This document shows positions 35,301 to 45,239 of a DNA stretch of 64,000 nucleotides, one piece after another (positions within the stretch are counted from its first letter, which is position 1; every line of letters begins with the position of its first letter). The position numbers were made by a program, and so were the translations under genes. This stretch comes from Nemertoderma westbladi (Eukaryota > Xenacoelomorpha > Nemertodermatida > Nemertodermatidae). The stretch covers positions 25,740 to 89,739 of the forward strand of contig JAUCBJ010008984.1 in NCBI GenBank assembly GCA_032718475.1, written 5' to 3'. The notes under the pieces are model-generated. The model was not told where the DNA came from. It worked only from the letters and a program-made list of their open reading frames with translations, and did no database searches.

Positions 35301-35345
35301 TTATTAAAATAGCTTTTACAAATGTTATTTTATATCATTTATAAT

Positions 35346-35351
35346 AATAAA
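35346..35351 (+). promoter_or_regulatory. AATAAA polyadenylation signal of NPRL2-like gene
   Basis: Located 46 bp after the stop codon. Confidence 0.7.
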
Positions 35352-36290
35352 GAAAACAATGTAAAAACTGGTTTATTTAATTGCCTTATATATAAGGTCA
35401 CAAAATGTCAAAATGTTTCTCAACGGCTAGATTTCCACAAATATTAATAACTACAGTATACCGGTGTTTTTAATTTAGCGTTAAATTAAAAAAAAACTCA
35501 AATAAATTTAGCGGAACTAGAAAAATTCATACTAAAAATGTAAATCTTTTATCACCATTTGTAATTATACGAATATACCTGTTTTCACACGTTATAAACC
35601 AATGAAATCCCCATACTGATTTAAAATGCCAGAAAACCCAGACTGATTAAATAGAACAGAATTGTGTGCAACATTGTCGAATTCTAGAATAATGACTTAT
35701 ATTCCCAGTTAAGATCATCTATGGATCTCTAGTTCCTACGAATATAATTATTTCCAAGAGATTTTTGTAGATCAGATTAAGCCTAATTAATAGGCCTACC
35801 ATTACAGTATGTTAAATAATGCGTGCAAGAGCACTGTTTATTGTAGGTGTTCCTAAATTATAGTAATAGGGAACTATTGGTATTGTAGTAACTGCTATGG
35901 ACTCCATTGCAAGACGCTTAACAACTTTATGGAAGTGGCTTGGTGAGTTTCCCCCGAAAGGATGTTCCATAATTGGACGGTAGAGGGCAGAAAAGAATTA
36001 CAATAAAAGTTAGTCCTAACTAGTAGAGGCGACCGCAAGTCGTTTGTATTGCGTTTATGGTATGCACTAGCAGTTCATACGTTCTCTGGGTATATCACAC
36101 ATTTTGGTCGGTACCGTATGGTAGTCCAATCCCTGTCTGGTTCAGTAGGCCTATTGTAGCCTCTGGTAGTAGTTACCGGCAGTTCTGCAATGTAAAATAT
36201 TGTACAGTATATGTTTATCCAGCTGTTAACACAGGTCAGGATGTAACGTGAGTTTTTTCTCTATCAGCTTTAAGGAAAGCAGAGTGATGC
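35352..36290. other. Non-coding interval
   Basis: AT-rich sequence with several AGGCCTA palindromes. No gene or repeat family was recognised before the 41-bp array. Confidence 0.5.
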
Positions 36291-38997
36291 GTTCAGTTTG
36301 CGTTACACTGTTAGTAAAAAACTGATCCATTTCAGTTTGCAGTTACACTGATAGTAAAAAAACGGATCCATTTCAGTTTGCGTTACACTGATAGTAAAAA
36401 AAATCTGATTCATTTCAGTTTGCGTTACACTGATAGTAAAAAAACGGATCCATTTCAGTTTGCGTTACACTGTTAGTAAAAAAAAGTGATCCATTTCAGT
36501 TTGCGTTACACTGATAGTAAAAAAACTGATCCATTTCAGTTTGCGTTACACTGATAGTAAAAAAAACTGATTCATTTCAGTTTGCGTTACACTGATAGTA
36601 AAAAAAACTGATTCATTTAGTTTGCGTTACACTGATAGTATTTCAGTTTGCGTTACACTGATAGTAAAAAAACTGATCCATTTCAGTTTTCGTTACACTG
36701 TTAGTAAAAAAAAACTGATCCATTTCAGTTTGCGTTACACTGATAGTAAAAAAAACTGATTCATTTCAGTTTGCGTTACACTGATAGTAAAAAAACGGAT
36801 CCATTTCAGTTTGAGTTACACTGATAGTAAAAAAAACTTATCCATTTCAGTTTGCGTTACACTGATAGTAAAAAAAACTGATTCATTTCAGTTTGCGTTA
36901 CACTGATAGTAAAAAAACGGATTCATTTCAGTTTGCGTTACACTGATAGTAAAAAAACTGATCCATTTCAGTTTGCGTTACACTGTTAGTAAAAAAACTG
37001 ATCCATTTCAGTTTGCGTTACACTGATAGTATTTCAGTTTGCGTTACACTGATAGTAAAAAAACGGATTCATTTCAGTTTGCGTTACACTGATAGTAAAA
37101 AAAACGGATCCATTTCAGTTTGCGTTACACTGATAGTAAAAAAACGGATTCATTTCAGTTTGCGTTACACTGATAGTAAAAAACGGATTCATTTCAGTTT
37201 GCGTTACACTGATAGTAAAAAAACTGATCCATTTCAATTTGCGTTACACTGTTAGTAAAAAAACTGATCCATTTCAGTTTGCGTTACACTGATAGTATTT
37301 CAGTTTGCGTTACACTGATAGTATTTCAGTTTGCGTTACACTGATAGTAAAAAAACGGATTCATTTCAGTTTGCGTTACACTGATAGTAAAAAAAACGGA
37401 TCCATTTCAGTTTGCGTTACACTGATAGTAAAAAAACGGATTCATTTCAGTTTGCGTTACACTGATAGTAAAAAAACTGATCCATTTCAGTTTGCGTTAC
37501 ACTGATAGTAAAAAAACTGATCCATTTCAGTTTGCGTTACACTGATAGTAAAAAAACTGATCCATTTCAGTTTGCGTTACACTGATAGTATTTCAGTTTG
37601 CGTTACACTGATAGTATTTCAGTTTGCGTTACACTGATAGTAAGAAAACTGATCCATTTCAGTTTGCGTTACACTGATAGTAAAAAAACGGATTCATTTC
37701 AGTTTGCGTTACACTGATAGTAAGAAAACTGATCCATTTCAGTTTGCGTTACACTGATAGTAAAAAAACTGATCCATTTCAGTTTTCGTTACACTGATAG
37801 TAAAAAAACGGATCCATTTCAGTTTGCATTACACTGATAGTAAAAAAACGGATCCATTTCAGTTTGCGTTACACTGATAGTAAGAAAACTGATCCATTTC
37901 AGTTTGCGTTACACTGATAGTAAAAAAACTGATCCATTTCAGTTTTCGTTACACTGATAGTAAAAAAACGGATCCATTTCAGTTTGCGTTACACTGATAG
38001 TAAAAAAACGGATCCATTTCAGTTTGCGTTACACTGATAGTAAAAAAACTGATCCATTTCAGTTTGTGTTACACTGATAGTAAAAAAACTGATCCATTTC
38101 AGTTTGCGTTACACTGATAGTAAAAAAACTGATCCATTTCAGTTTGCGTTACCCTAATAGTAAAAAACGGATCCATTTCAGTTTGCGTTACACTGATAGT
38201 AAAAAAACTGATCCATCTCAGTTTGCGTTAAACTGATAGTAAAAAAAACTGATCCATTTCAGTTTGCGTTACACTGATAGTAAAAAAACTGATCCATTTC
38301 AGTTTTCGTTACACTGATAGTAAAAAAACGGATCCATTTCAGTTTGCGTTACACTGATAGTAAAAAAACGGATCCATTTCAGTTTGCGTTACACTGATAG
38401 TAAGAAAACTGATCCATTTCAGTTTGCGTTACACTGATAGTAAAAAAACTGATCCATTTCAGTTTTCGTTACACTGATAGTAAAAAAACGGATCCATTTC
38501 AGTTTGCGTTACACTGATAGTAAAAAAACGGATCCACTTCAGTTTGCGTTAAACTGATAGTAAGAAAACTAATCCATTTCAGTTTGCGTTACACTGATAG
38601 TAAAAAAAACTGATCCATTTCAGTTTGCGTTACACTGATAGTAAAAAAACGGATCCATTTCAGTTTTCGTTACATTGTTGTAAAAAACTGATCCATTTCA
38701 GTTTGCGTTACACTGATAGTAAAAAAATCTGATCCATTTCAGTTTGCGTTATCGTGATAGTAAGAAAACTGATCCATTTCAGTTTGCGTTACACTGATAG
38801 TAAAAAAACGGATCCATTTCAGTTTTCGTTACATTGTTGTAAAAAAGTGATCCATTTCAGTTTGCGTTACACTGATAGTAAAAAAAACTGATCCATTTCA
38901 GTTTTCGTTACACTGATAGTAAAAAACTGATCCATTTCTGTTTGCGATACTCTGATAGTAAAAAAACTGATCCATTTCAGTTTGCGTTACACTGATA
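36291..38997 (+). repeat. ~41-bp minisatellite, left part
   Basis: Units of tttcagtttgcgttacactg followed by atagta, an A run of 5-9 and ctgatccat (or cggatccat). Length varies 40-42 bp through the A run, and short 26-bp units lack the A-rich half. The array continues at 43471 after the LTR element. Confidence 0.96.
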
Positions 38998-39212
38998 TGG
39001 CGTAATGGCCGATAGTAGGGCCTATTACAGGGGAATCAGGGGGACCTACGGGAATAAGAGAGTCTGTTAGTCTGTTAGTCTGTTGTGAGTTGGTGGTTGT
39101 TTTTACCTGGTGCAGACAGTTAGGCAGACCGAAGTACCGGTACTGGCCTATTAATATACATACAGACAGAGATATATTTTGCACTTGGTTTTTACCGTTA
39201 TATTATCGCCGA
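38998..39212 (+). repeat. 5' LTR of Ty3-like element
   Basis: 215 bp, with three copies of an 8-bp unit (agtctgtt) near 39060-39083 where the 3' LTR has two. Confidence 0.9.
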
Positions 39213-39266
39213 AAGCTAACCGGGCCTATCTGTTTGATATTTGACATTTGATAATAGTATACTACC

Positions 39267-40130
39267 ATGGCTCCGAAATTATCGGACTATGTGCGAAACT
39301 ATGACGGGACGGGGGACCCCTGCGCTTGGCTCACAACATTTGAAGATACATTTGACATCCTTAAGGTAGAGGCGAAACTCAATGAAGGAAGCCGAGCAAC
39401 GTACCTTCGACTGTCGTTGAAGGGGGCCGCTCAGGACGTTGTTGCGCAGTTATCGGACGCGGAGAAAGGAGATTACGAGGCGATAAAAAGCAAACTTATC
39501 GCTGCATTTGCTGATACCCCATATGCGGCTTTCGATAAGTTCAAATCAAGAATTTTGGGCGATGAACCCGCCGATTCCTTCCTGGCAGATCTGCGCCGAT
39601 TGCTGTCGCTAGTAACTATAGATTCCGGAAGTCAGTGTGCGAGGGATTTGCTGGCAGTGCAGTTCGCAAACGGATTGCCGGATTGCATACGAATGGAAGT
39701 GAAGGCCATGGCGGGTAAGGTTAGAGTAGAGGAGTTACTGGAACAGGCGCGAAGAATGCTGGTTGAAAGAAGTTCAGGTGAGAAACGGTACGGAGCAGCC
39801 GGGGTGCCCAGCCGACGCGAATCTGGAGGAAGGGCGGGACAACAGTTGGTCGAGTGCTACCGGTGCAGGAAGACGGGGCACTTCGCACGGGACTGTATGA
39901 GTCAGAGTTCAAGGGGCGGAGGAGGATCGAGAACCGGGTCGGAAGGAGGATCGAGAACCGGGTCGGAAGGTAGCAGTATGACGTGTTACAAGTGCGGCCA
40001 GATTGGCCATATTGCTCGAGGTTGCAGAGGTGGAAGAATAGAAGGCGGAGCTGTGGGGTTTTCTGACCAGTCGGAAAACTACCAGGGGGAGACATTGTCG
40101 CAGCCCACGGGCGTCTCCCCACGAAATTGA
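39267..40130 (+). CDS. Ty3-like gag protein
   Basis: 287 residues from an ATG with good context (accatgg) 55 bp after the 5' LTR. Residues about 15-170 form a capsid-like helical region (WLTTFEDTFDIL, then LSLKGAAQDVVAQL). Two CCHC knuckles follow: CYRCRKTGHFARDC near 202 and CYKCGQIGHIARGC near 242, separated by a glycine/arginine-rich linker with a duplicated GSRTGSEG motif. It stops at TGA 40128-40130, overlapping the pol frame, which is open from 40067. Pol is in the -1 frame, so programmed -1 frameshifting within 40067-40127 is the likely way to make gag-pol. No canonical heptamer is obvious. Confidence 0.9.
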   Translation: MAPKLSDYVRNYDGTGDPCAWLTTFEDTFDILKVEAKLNEGSRATYLRLSLKGAAQDVVAQLSDAEKGDYEAIKSKLIAAFADTPYAAFDKFKSRILGDEPADSFLADLRRLLSLVTIDSGSQCARDLLAVQFANGLPDCIRMEVKAMAGKVRVEELLEQARRMLVERSSGEKRYGAAGVPSRRESGGRAGQQLVECYRCRKTGHFARDCMSQSSRGGGGSRTGSEGGSRTGSEGSSMTCYKCGQIGHIARGCRGGRIEGGAVGFSDQSENYQGETLSQPTGVSPRN

Positions 40131-43100
40131 TACCTAGTGTTAGTATATACGTTAAGGGCAAACAGGGAAGTATCGGTGCCGAGATTATAGTGGACACAGG
40201 ATGTAGTCGAAGCTTAGTGGCAATCGATTGGTGCGTAAGGAACAAAATTTGCGTAAACCGGAGTGGACAGCAAACTATGATTACTATGTTGGATGGAAAA
40301 ACGCAAAGCCGGGTTGTGGGGACGGTGCATTTAGCACTGATCGAGATTGCCGGGAGGAAACACGATATTGAGTGGTCGTTCTTAGTCGTCGAAAATCTTC
40401 TAGGGGAATCTGGAAACTTGATTATGGGCCATGACTTAATAAAACGAGTTGGGGCTCCAACATTAGCCCAGGCGGTATTTGGCACTAGGGGTAGAGCAGA
40501 GAAAATAAACACACCGACTTCTGAGGAGTTCAGCGCTCGGGTACGAGTCACGGGAGCGAAGCCAGGCAGTGGAAAAATAGTCATAGAAGAATCAGACTTC
40601 CGAGCAGAATATGATGGTGATCACTGGGTCGCGAATTGGAAATGGAAGAACGGGCAAAGCCCCAAACTTAATAACAATGTTTCCCAGTATAAAATTAAGG
40701 AGGAACATCAGGAAATGTTCGACACAGCAATGGAAGATTGGAAAAAGAAGAGATGGATTGTACCTTACGATGTAAGAGTTCACGGTAAAGTACAGGGAAC
40801 TATTCCATTAATGGGAAAGTTTGAACCCAAAAAGAATAGAGTGAGGCCGATATTAGACTATAGAGAACTCAACACGCATATTGAAATCTCCCCTGGGCTG
40901 GAAGCCACAGTCTGTGGCGATAAACTTCGTAAATGGAGGCGAATGGGTCATAACACCGCGGTTATCGACTTGAAATGGGCCTACATGCAGGTTGGGATTG
41001 TAGAATCACTCCAGTCATATCAAACAGTCATCTATAAAGGGATTAGATATGTAGTAACGAAAATGGGCTTTGGGTTGGGAGTCGCGCCAAAGATTATGGA
41101 TAAGATTGTAGAGCACTCTCTGGCCCAAGATGATAGGATAAAGGATTCATGTGATAATTTCAGAGACGATATTTATGTTGATACTGACAACGTGACGACG
41201 GAATCAGTCCGGGAACACATGCTAAAATATGGTTTACTGACGAAGGATGCAGAACCAGTCGTGGCTGGCAGCCGTGTTCTGGGTATTCGGATGGATAAAG
41301 GGGATTGGAACAAGTTGCACTGGACCAGAGACACTCCAATCACAGACGACATACCAAATGTGTTAACGCGACGACAGCTACACGCGATTTGTGGAAAACT
41401 CAGGGGGCACTACCCGGTCGCCGGTTGGTTGCGTCCCGCGTGCGCCTGGCTGCAGCGATGCAGCTCTGGAATAGGGTGGGACATTCCAGTGAGCGATGGA
41501 GTGAAAGCGCGCCTGCAAGAGACTTTAACACGAATCCAAACGGACGACCCAGCGGCAGGGGAGTGGCTGGTTCCTAAAACCGACAAGGGCGAAGTGTGGA
41601 CAGATTCAAGTTCGATCGCTAAAGGAGTCGTTCTGAAAGTGGGCGGTGTTATAGCAGAAGATATGGCGTGTCTCCGCAAACTAAAAGATACAAGCCATAT
41701 CAACGTGGCGGAATTGGATGCCGCAGTGGAAGGAGTGAACCTCGCAATTGACTGGGGGTTGAAAGAGTTCGATTTGGTCGTAGACTCGGCGACTGCATTT
41801 AGTTGGATCCATGCTGTAATCAACGACTCCCATCGGATTAAAACAAAGGGCCAGTCTCGAAAACTGATAGCCAGGAGACTCGATATATTGGCCAATACCA
41901 TAGAACAATACAACCTAAAAGTAACTCCGCGGTTAGTTGCCACAGAAAAGAACATCGCTGACCCACTGACCCGGATACCGAAGCCTTGGTTGAAGTTAAT
42001 ACAGAAGGATGGTATCCATGAAGATGCAGAGAAACCCGTTGCGGCCGTGGGGATGGAAGAAGAACTTCTGCGGAGTAGAGTGAAGAAACTACATTCAATC
42101 GCACATCAAGGAGTCGAGAGGACAATGGAGTTGTGCAAAAATGATCGAATTATAAAAGAACCTGTGCCCAGGCATATTATCTGTGAGGTGTGCATTGAAT
42201 GCACACTATGCAACAGCATAGATCCGAACCCAATACAATGGAAACCTGGGACGACAAAAGTAACTGAGGCATGGCGTAGAATTTCAACGGACTTCACTGA
42301 ATATGGAAACCGTCATTATCTAAGTATAATAGACTGCGCAACTAATTATACAATGTTCCGAAGAGTTCCGAACATGCAAGCCTACTCAGTGGTTAGAGAA
42401 ATGCAACAAGTATTCACTGAATTTGGTCCACCGGATGAAGTATTATCGGATCAAGGTCCAGCTTTTAGAAGCGAGACGTTTAAAGATTTACTCAACTTAT
42501 GGGAGATTGACCACATTCCAGTTTGCGCTTACCGCCCAACTGGCAATCTAGTTGAAAGGGTCCACCGCACTGTAAAAAAGTGGGCTGCGCGCACCGGGAA
42601 GACACCTGAAATAGCCGCTTTCTGGTATAACCAGACATGTCGCAGGGGGGCGCAGAAGAGTCCAGCAGTCCAGTTGTTTGAAGGGTTAGCAAAACGGACG
42701 CGCAAATGGCCAGGGGTGACACCACTGAAAGTGAGAGAGGAAAGCGAGGAACATATACCAACAAATATCCATGTCGGAGACATGGTATTTGTCAAGCCAG
42801 CCCAACACGTTCGCTGCACTACTAAATGGAACGGTCCAGTGCGTGTAGATTCCATGGACAAACATGCCGTGTACATTAATAACATCAGAAGACATTTGAA
42901 GGACGTACGAAAGGTGCCATATAGTCAACCACTATGCAACACTGAAGACAAGGATGAACCTCCAGATACAACTGACGATGATGACAGTGATGCAATCGAT
43001 GACGATTTGGACGATGATGATGAAAGTGAAGTAACTGTCGACTACAGAAACGACGACGCTGATGAACAGAACAATGATGAGGGGACTAGCGAGACAGGGC

Positions 43101-43165
43101 CCACAACGCTAACTCGGTCAGGTCGACAAAGCAGGCCACCACACCGATACGGATTTGACACTTAA
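40127..43165 (+). CDS. Ty3-like pol polyprotein (PR-RT-RH-IN)
   Basis: 1012-codon uninterrupted frame; its TTG first codon is only where I mark it, since the frame opens at 40067. The protease active site IIVDTGCSRSLV lies near residue 22. RT shows VRPILDYRELN near 243, VIDLKWAYMQV near 280 and NFRDDIYVD near 344, so the catalytic pair sits in F-R-D-D. RNase H shows VWTDSSS near 490 and LVVDSATAFSWI near 548. Integrase has a zinc region (HSIAHQG to CTLC) and D, D, E residues in STDFTEYG, LSDQGPAF and LVERVHRTVKKW. A very acidic tail (about 945-1000) is unusual. The polyprotein appears complete. Confidence 0.9.
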   Translation: MIPSVSIYVKGKQGSIGAEIIVDTGCSRSLVAIDWCVRNKICVNRSGQQTMITMLDGKTQSRVVGTVHLALIEIAGRKHDIEWSFLVVENLLGESGNLIMGHDLIKRVGAPTLAQAVFGTRGRAEKINTPTSEEFSARVRVTGAKPGSGKIVIEESDFRAEYDGDHWVANWKWKNGQSPKLNNNVSQYKIKEEHQEMFDTAMEDWKKKRWIVPYDVRVHGKVQGTIPLMGKFEPKKNRVRPILDYRELNTHIEISPGLEATVCGDKLRKWRRMGHNTAVIDLKWAYMQVGIVESLQSYQTVIYKGIRYVVTKMGFGLGVAPKIMDKIVEHSLAQDDRIKDSCDNFRDDIYVDTDNVTTESVREHMLKYGLLTKDAEPVVAGSRVLGIRMDKGDWNKLHWTRDTPITDDIPNVLTRRQLHAICGKLRGHYPVAGWLRPACAWLQRCSSGIGWDIPVSDGVKARLQETLTRIQTDDPAAGEWLVPKTDKGEVWTDSSSIAKGVVLKVGGVIAEDMACLRKLKDTSHINVAELDAAVEGVNLAIDWGLKEFDLVVDSATAFSWIHAVINDSHRIKTKGQSRKLIARRLDILANTIEQYNLKVTPRLVATEKNIADPLTRIPKPWLKLIQKDGIHEDAEKPVAAVGMEEELLRSRVKKLHSIAHQGVERTMELCKNDRIIKEPVPRHIICEVCIECTLCNSIDPNPIQWKPGTTKVTEAWRRISTDFTEYGNRHYLSIIDCATNYTMFRRVPNMQAYSVVREMQQVFTEFGPPDEVLSDQGPAFRSETFKDLLNLWEIDHIPVCAYRPTGNLVERVHRTVKKWAARTGKTPEIAAFWYNQTCRRGAQKSPAVQLFEGLAKRTRKWPGVTPLKVREESEEHIPTNIHVGDMVFVKPAQHVRCTTKWNGPVRVDSMDKHAVYINNIRRHLKDVRKVPYSQPLCNTEDKDEPPDTTDDDDSDAIDDDLDDDDESEVTVDYRNDDADEQNNDEGTSETGPTTLTRSGRQSRPPHRYGFDT

Positions 43166-43247
43166 AACATTTTTAATTTGTTGTTAAACTATTCTTTGAT
43201 TGTTAATTTTTGTTCGGGTGACTGTCTAATTATGGTTTAGTTTCCAA

Positions 43248-43263
43248 GAAACTGGGGGAGATA
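43248..43263 (+). other. Polypurine tract of Ty3-like element
   Basis: The stretch aaactgggggaga lies immediately before the 3' LTR. Confidence 0.65.
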
Positions 43264-43470
43264 TGGCGTAATGGCCGATAGTAGGGCCTATTACAGGGGA
43301 ATCAGGGGGACCTACGGGAATAAGAGAGTCTGTTAGTCTGTTGTGAGTTGGTGGTTGTTTTTACCTGGTGCAGACAGTTAGGCAGACCGAAGTACCGGTA
43401 CTGGCCTATTAATATACATACAGACAGAGATATATTTTGCACTTGGTTTTTACCGTTATATTATCGCCGA
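43264..43470 (+). repeat. 3' LTR of Ty3-like element
   Basis: 207 bp, matching the 5' LTR apart from one fewer 8-bp unit. The satellite resumes directly afterwards. Confidence 0.9.
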
Positions 43471-45026
43471 AAAAGAGTAAAAAAAACTGATTCATTTCAG
43501 TTTGCGTTATCGTGACAGTAAAAAAACTGATCCATTTCAGTTTTCGTTACACTGATAGTAAAAAACTGATCCATTTCAGTTTGTGTTACACTGATAGTAA
43601 AAAACTGATCCATTTCAGTTTGCGTTACACTGATAGTAAAAAATCTGTTCCATTTCAGTTTGCGTTACACTGATAGTAAAAAATCTGATCCTTTTCAGTT
43701 TGTGTTACACTGATAGTATTTCAGTTTGCGTTACACTGATAGTAAAAAAACGGATCCATTTCAGTTTGCGTTACACCGATAGTAAGAAAACTGATCCATT
43801 TCAGTTTTCGTTACACTGATAGTAAGAAAACTGATCCATTTCAGTTTGCGTTAAACTGATAGTAAAAAAACTGATCCATTTCAGTTTGCATTACATTGTT
43901 GTAAAAAACTGATCCATTTCAGTTTGCGTTACACTGATAGTAAGAAAACTGATCCATTTCAGTTTGCGTTACACTGATAGTAAAAAAAACTGATCCATTT
44001 CAGTTTTCGTTGCACTGATACTAAAAAAACTGATCCATTTCAGTTTGCGTTACACTGATAGTAAAAAAACGGATCCATTTCAGTTTGCGTTACACTGATA
44101 GTAAAAAAAACTGATCCATTTCAGTTTTCGTTACACTGATAGTAAAAAAAACTGATCCATTTCAGTTTGCGTTACACTGATAGTAAAAAAAACGGATCCA
44201 TTTCAGTTTTCGTTACATTGTTGTAAAAAACGGATCCATTTCAGTTTGCGTTACACTGATAGTAAAAAAACTGATCCATTTCAGTTTGCGTTACACTGAT
44301 AGTAAAAAAACTGATCCATTTCAGTTTGTGTTACACTGATAGTAAAAAAACTGATCCATTTCAGTTTGCGTTACACTGATAGTAAAAAAACTGATCCATT
44401 TCAGTTTGCGTTACCCTAATAGTAAAAAACTGATCCATTTCAGTTTGCGTTACACTGATAATAAAAAAACGGATCCATTTCAGTTTGCGTTACACTGATA
44501 GTAAGAAAACTGATCCATTTCTGTTTGCGTTACACTGATAGTAAGAAAACTGATCCATTTCAGTTTGCGTTACACTGATAGTAAAAAAACGGATCCATTT
44601 CAGTTTGCGTTACACTGATAGTAAGAAAACTGATCCATTTCAGTTTGCGTTACACTGATAGTAAAAAAAACTGATCCATTTCAGTTTGCGTTACACTGAT
44701 AGTAAAAAATCTGATCTATTTCAGTTTGCGTTATCGTGATAGTAAGAAAACTGATCCATTTCAGTTTGCGTTACACTGATAGTAAAAAATCTGATCCATT
44801 TCAGTTTGCGTTATCGTGATAGTAAGAAAACTGATCCATTTCAGTTTGTGTTACACTGATAGTAAAAAAAACGGATCCATTTCAGTTTGCGTTACACTGA
44901 TAGTAAAAAAAAACGAATCCATTTCAGTTTGCGTTACACTGATAGTAAAAAAACGGATCCATTTCAGTTTGCGTTACACTGATAGTAAAAAAACGGATCC
45001 ATTTCAGTTTGCGTTATACTGATTGA
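43471..45026 (+). repeat. ~41-bp minisatellite, right part
   Basis: About 38 more units of the array that begins at 36291, with the same phase and variants (gcgttatcgtgatag, tacattgttgtaaa). Confidence 0.95.
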
Positions 45027-45239
45027 AAAAACTAGCTATCATACAAAAACCTATCTACTACTATTCTAGAATAATCACCAATACCAAAAAAACATATTAT
45101 ATTCCGGAATAAATCCCGGGGTGCTACTCTGTCCGCGTCCGGCGGGTTACTATCCTAATACTAGGACCATAGCACGAAAGCTACAGTACCATAGCTACAT
45201 GTAGCTATATAAATGGCGTTTGAGCTGTCAGATAGTCCA

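Larger units (their letters stand above)
38998..43470 (+). mobile_element. Ty3-like LTR retrotransposon, young, pol frame intact
   Basis: 4473-bp element inserted in the 41-bp minisatellite. LTRs (215 and 207 bp) start TGGCG and end CGCCGA, and I see no difference between them except one extra 8-bp agtctgtt unit in the 5' LTR. Order is gag, protease, RT, RNase H, integrase, as in Ty3/Gypsy-like elements. Both ORFs are uninterrupted. The RT type (F-R-D-D at the active site, GHYPVAGWLRPACAW after RT) belongs to a group I recall from invertebrate genomes but cannot name. No exact target duplication is visible, because the flanks are A-rich satellite. Confidence 0.92.

Noticed and set aside
40127-40135. 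Pol start codon at TTG 40127 by reinitiation
   Set aside because: The pol frame is open from 40067 and TTG is not a usual eukaryotic start; frameshifting is the simpler reading.
39721-40584. 287-codon minus-strand frame opposite gag/pol
   Set aside because: It is the shadow of the Ty3-like ORFs on the other strand, with no recognisable domain.
1-45026. CRISPR-like regular repeats
   Set aside because: The arrays are head-to-tail minisatellites without unique spacers, in an animal-type genome, with no cas genes.
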